DNA from: Deltaproteobacteria bacterium
GTDB taxonomy: Bacteria; Myxococcota_A; UBA9042; DTJE01
DNA: 6,661 bases
Reading direction: 5' to 3'
Assembly (NCBI GenBank): GCA_016784945.1
Contig: JADHTP010000178.1
Span: 1-6,661, forward strand
Shown: positions 6,518 to 6,661 of the stretch, piece after piece
How positions within the stretch are numbered: the stretch's first letter is position 1
Layout: the number at the start of each line of letters is the position of its first letter
The notes under the pieces: generated by a model
Seen by the model: only the letters and a program-made list of their open reading frames with translations
Databases searched by the model: none
What the model was told of the DNA's origin: nothing
Position numbers and translations under genes: made by a program

Positions 6518-6526
6518 TAGTCCATA
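6513..6526 (-). repeat. Two heptamers of the dispersed repeat
   Basis: The minus strand reads TATGGAC TATTGAC. The 13-nt ATGGACTATTGAC (6513-6525) is identical to 2045-2057 on the plus strand, so the two copies are in opposite orientation, about 4.5 kb apart, both intergenic. Confidence 0.65.
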
Positions 6527-6535
6527 GCCGGGGTC

Positions 6536-6556
6536 GATCGTTGATCGTTGATCGTT
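6536..6556 (+). repeat. Three perfect GATCGTT tandem heptamers
   Basis: GATCGTT occurs three times without a gap (6536-6542, 6543-6549, 6550-6556) in the divergent intergenic region between rpmB and the right-edge gene. The unit has the same 7-nt period as the array at 2041-2072 and a similar outline (GA..(G/A)TT), so it may be a variant of the same repeat family. Confidence 0.8.
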
Positions 6557-6567
6557 CGGGAGACAGC

Positions 6568-6596
6568 GTTACAGCAGGGAAGGGGGATGCTACAAT
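6568..6596 (+). promoter_or_regulatory. Predicted promoter of the right-edge gene
   Basis: GTTACA (6568-6573) and TACAAT (6591-6596) are spaced by 17 nt, matching the sigma-70 -35 at 4 of 6 and the -10 at 5 of 6 bases. Only 8 nt separate the -10 box from the ATG at 6605, so the transcript would start at or next to the start codon. Confidence 0.5.
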
Positions 6597-6604
6597 CCGC
6601 CACC

Positions 6605-6661
6605 ATGTTTTCCAGTGTCATCAAGAAGACGACGGGGACGGTTCTGAAGGCCGTGGAAGGC
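6605..6661 (+). CDS. 5' end of an unrecognised gene (first 19 residues)
   Basis: The ATG at 6605 opens a frame running off the window end: MFSSVIKKTTGTVLKAVEG. Nineteen residues are too few to identify it. The peptide looks like a soluble, amphipathic helix start and has no signal peptide. Third positions are mostly G/C, as in its neighbours. It is divergent from rpmB. The nearest purine-rich stretch (GGGAAGGGGG, ending about 18 nt before the ATG) is too far away for a normal ribosome binding site, while a good -10 box lies 8 nt upstream; this suggests a leaderless mRNA. An alternative is that the true start lies further downstream, outside the window. Confidence 0.55.
   Translation, partial: MFSSVIKKTTGTVLKAVEG

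Overview
This window is GC-rich chromosomal DNA from a bacterium, and most of it is housekeeping. Third codon positions are strongly G/C, and starts include ATG, GTG and TTG with clear Shine-Dalgarno sites. A remnant of a secreted domain ending in a GWLVDDV motif, and a membrane diguanylate cyclase, suggest a Gram-negative lineage such as Acidobacteriota or a myxobacterial/deltaproteobacterial-type group. That placement is inference with low confidence, because no rRNA or other decisive marker is present.

Layout. Positions 1-182 hold the 3' end of an unrecognised + strand gene. It converges on a long minus-strand block with only 7 nt between the two stop codons. Read in the direction of transcription (right to left), the block is: rpmB (6461-6222); a broken gene for a secreted beta-sandwich-type domain (about 6118-5519); dus (5511-4522); thiE (4521-3889); prmC (3892-3017); era (2973-2080); and a membrane GAF/GGDEF protein (1947-190). 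The stretch from the broken gene to prmC is tightly packed: 7 nt, 0 nt and a 4-nt overlap between successive genes. era follows 43 nt later, and the GGDEF gene after 132 nt. At the right edge a + strand gene begins at 6605, divergent from rpmB.

How the genes work together. Four genes serve translation: ribosomal protein L28, tRNA dihydrouridine synthase, release-factor methyltransferase, and the 30S-assembly GTPase Era. thiE (thiamine phosphate synthesis) is inserted among them and is translationally coupled on both sides. The GGDEF protein probably makes cyclic di-GMP and may form its own unit, since the gap before it carries repeats.

Most notable points. (1) A continuous reading frame at 4522-6102 looks like a secreted domain fused to Dus, but the domain's conserved C-terminus and stop lie in the neighbouring frame, so the fusion is best explained by a 1-nt frameshift at a short G run. 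(2) Short heptamer repeats lie in two intergenic gaps (2041-2072 and 6513-6556). A 13-nt sequence is shared between them in opposite orientation, and at the second site it supplies the -35 box of the predicted rpmB promoter. (3) The right-edge gene appears to be leaderless. I found no defence island, mobile element, CRISPR array or obviously new system. No gene-free stretch exceeds 300 bases.
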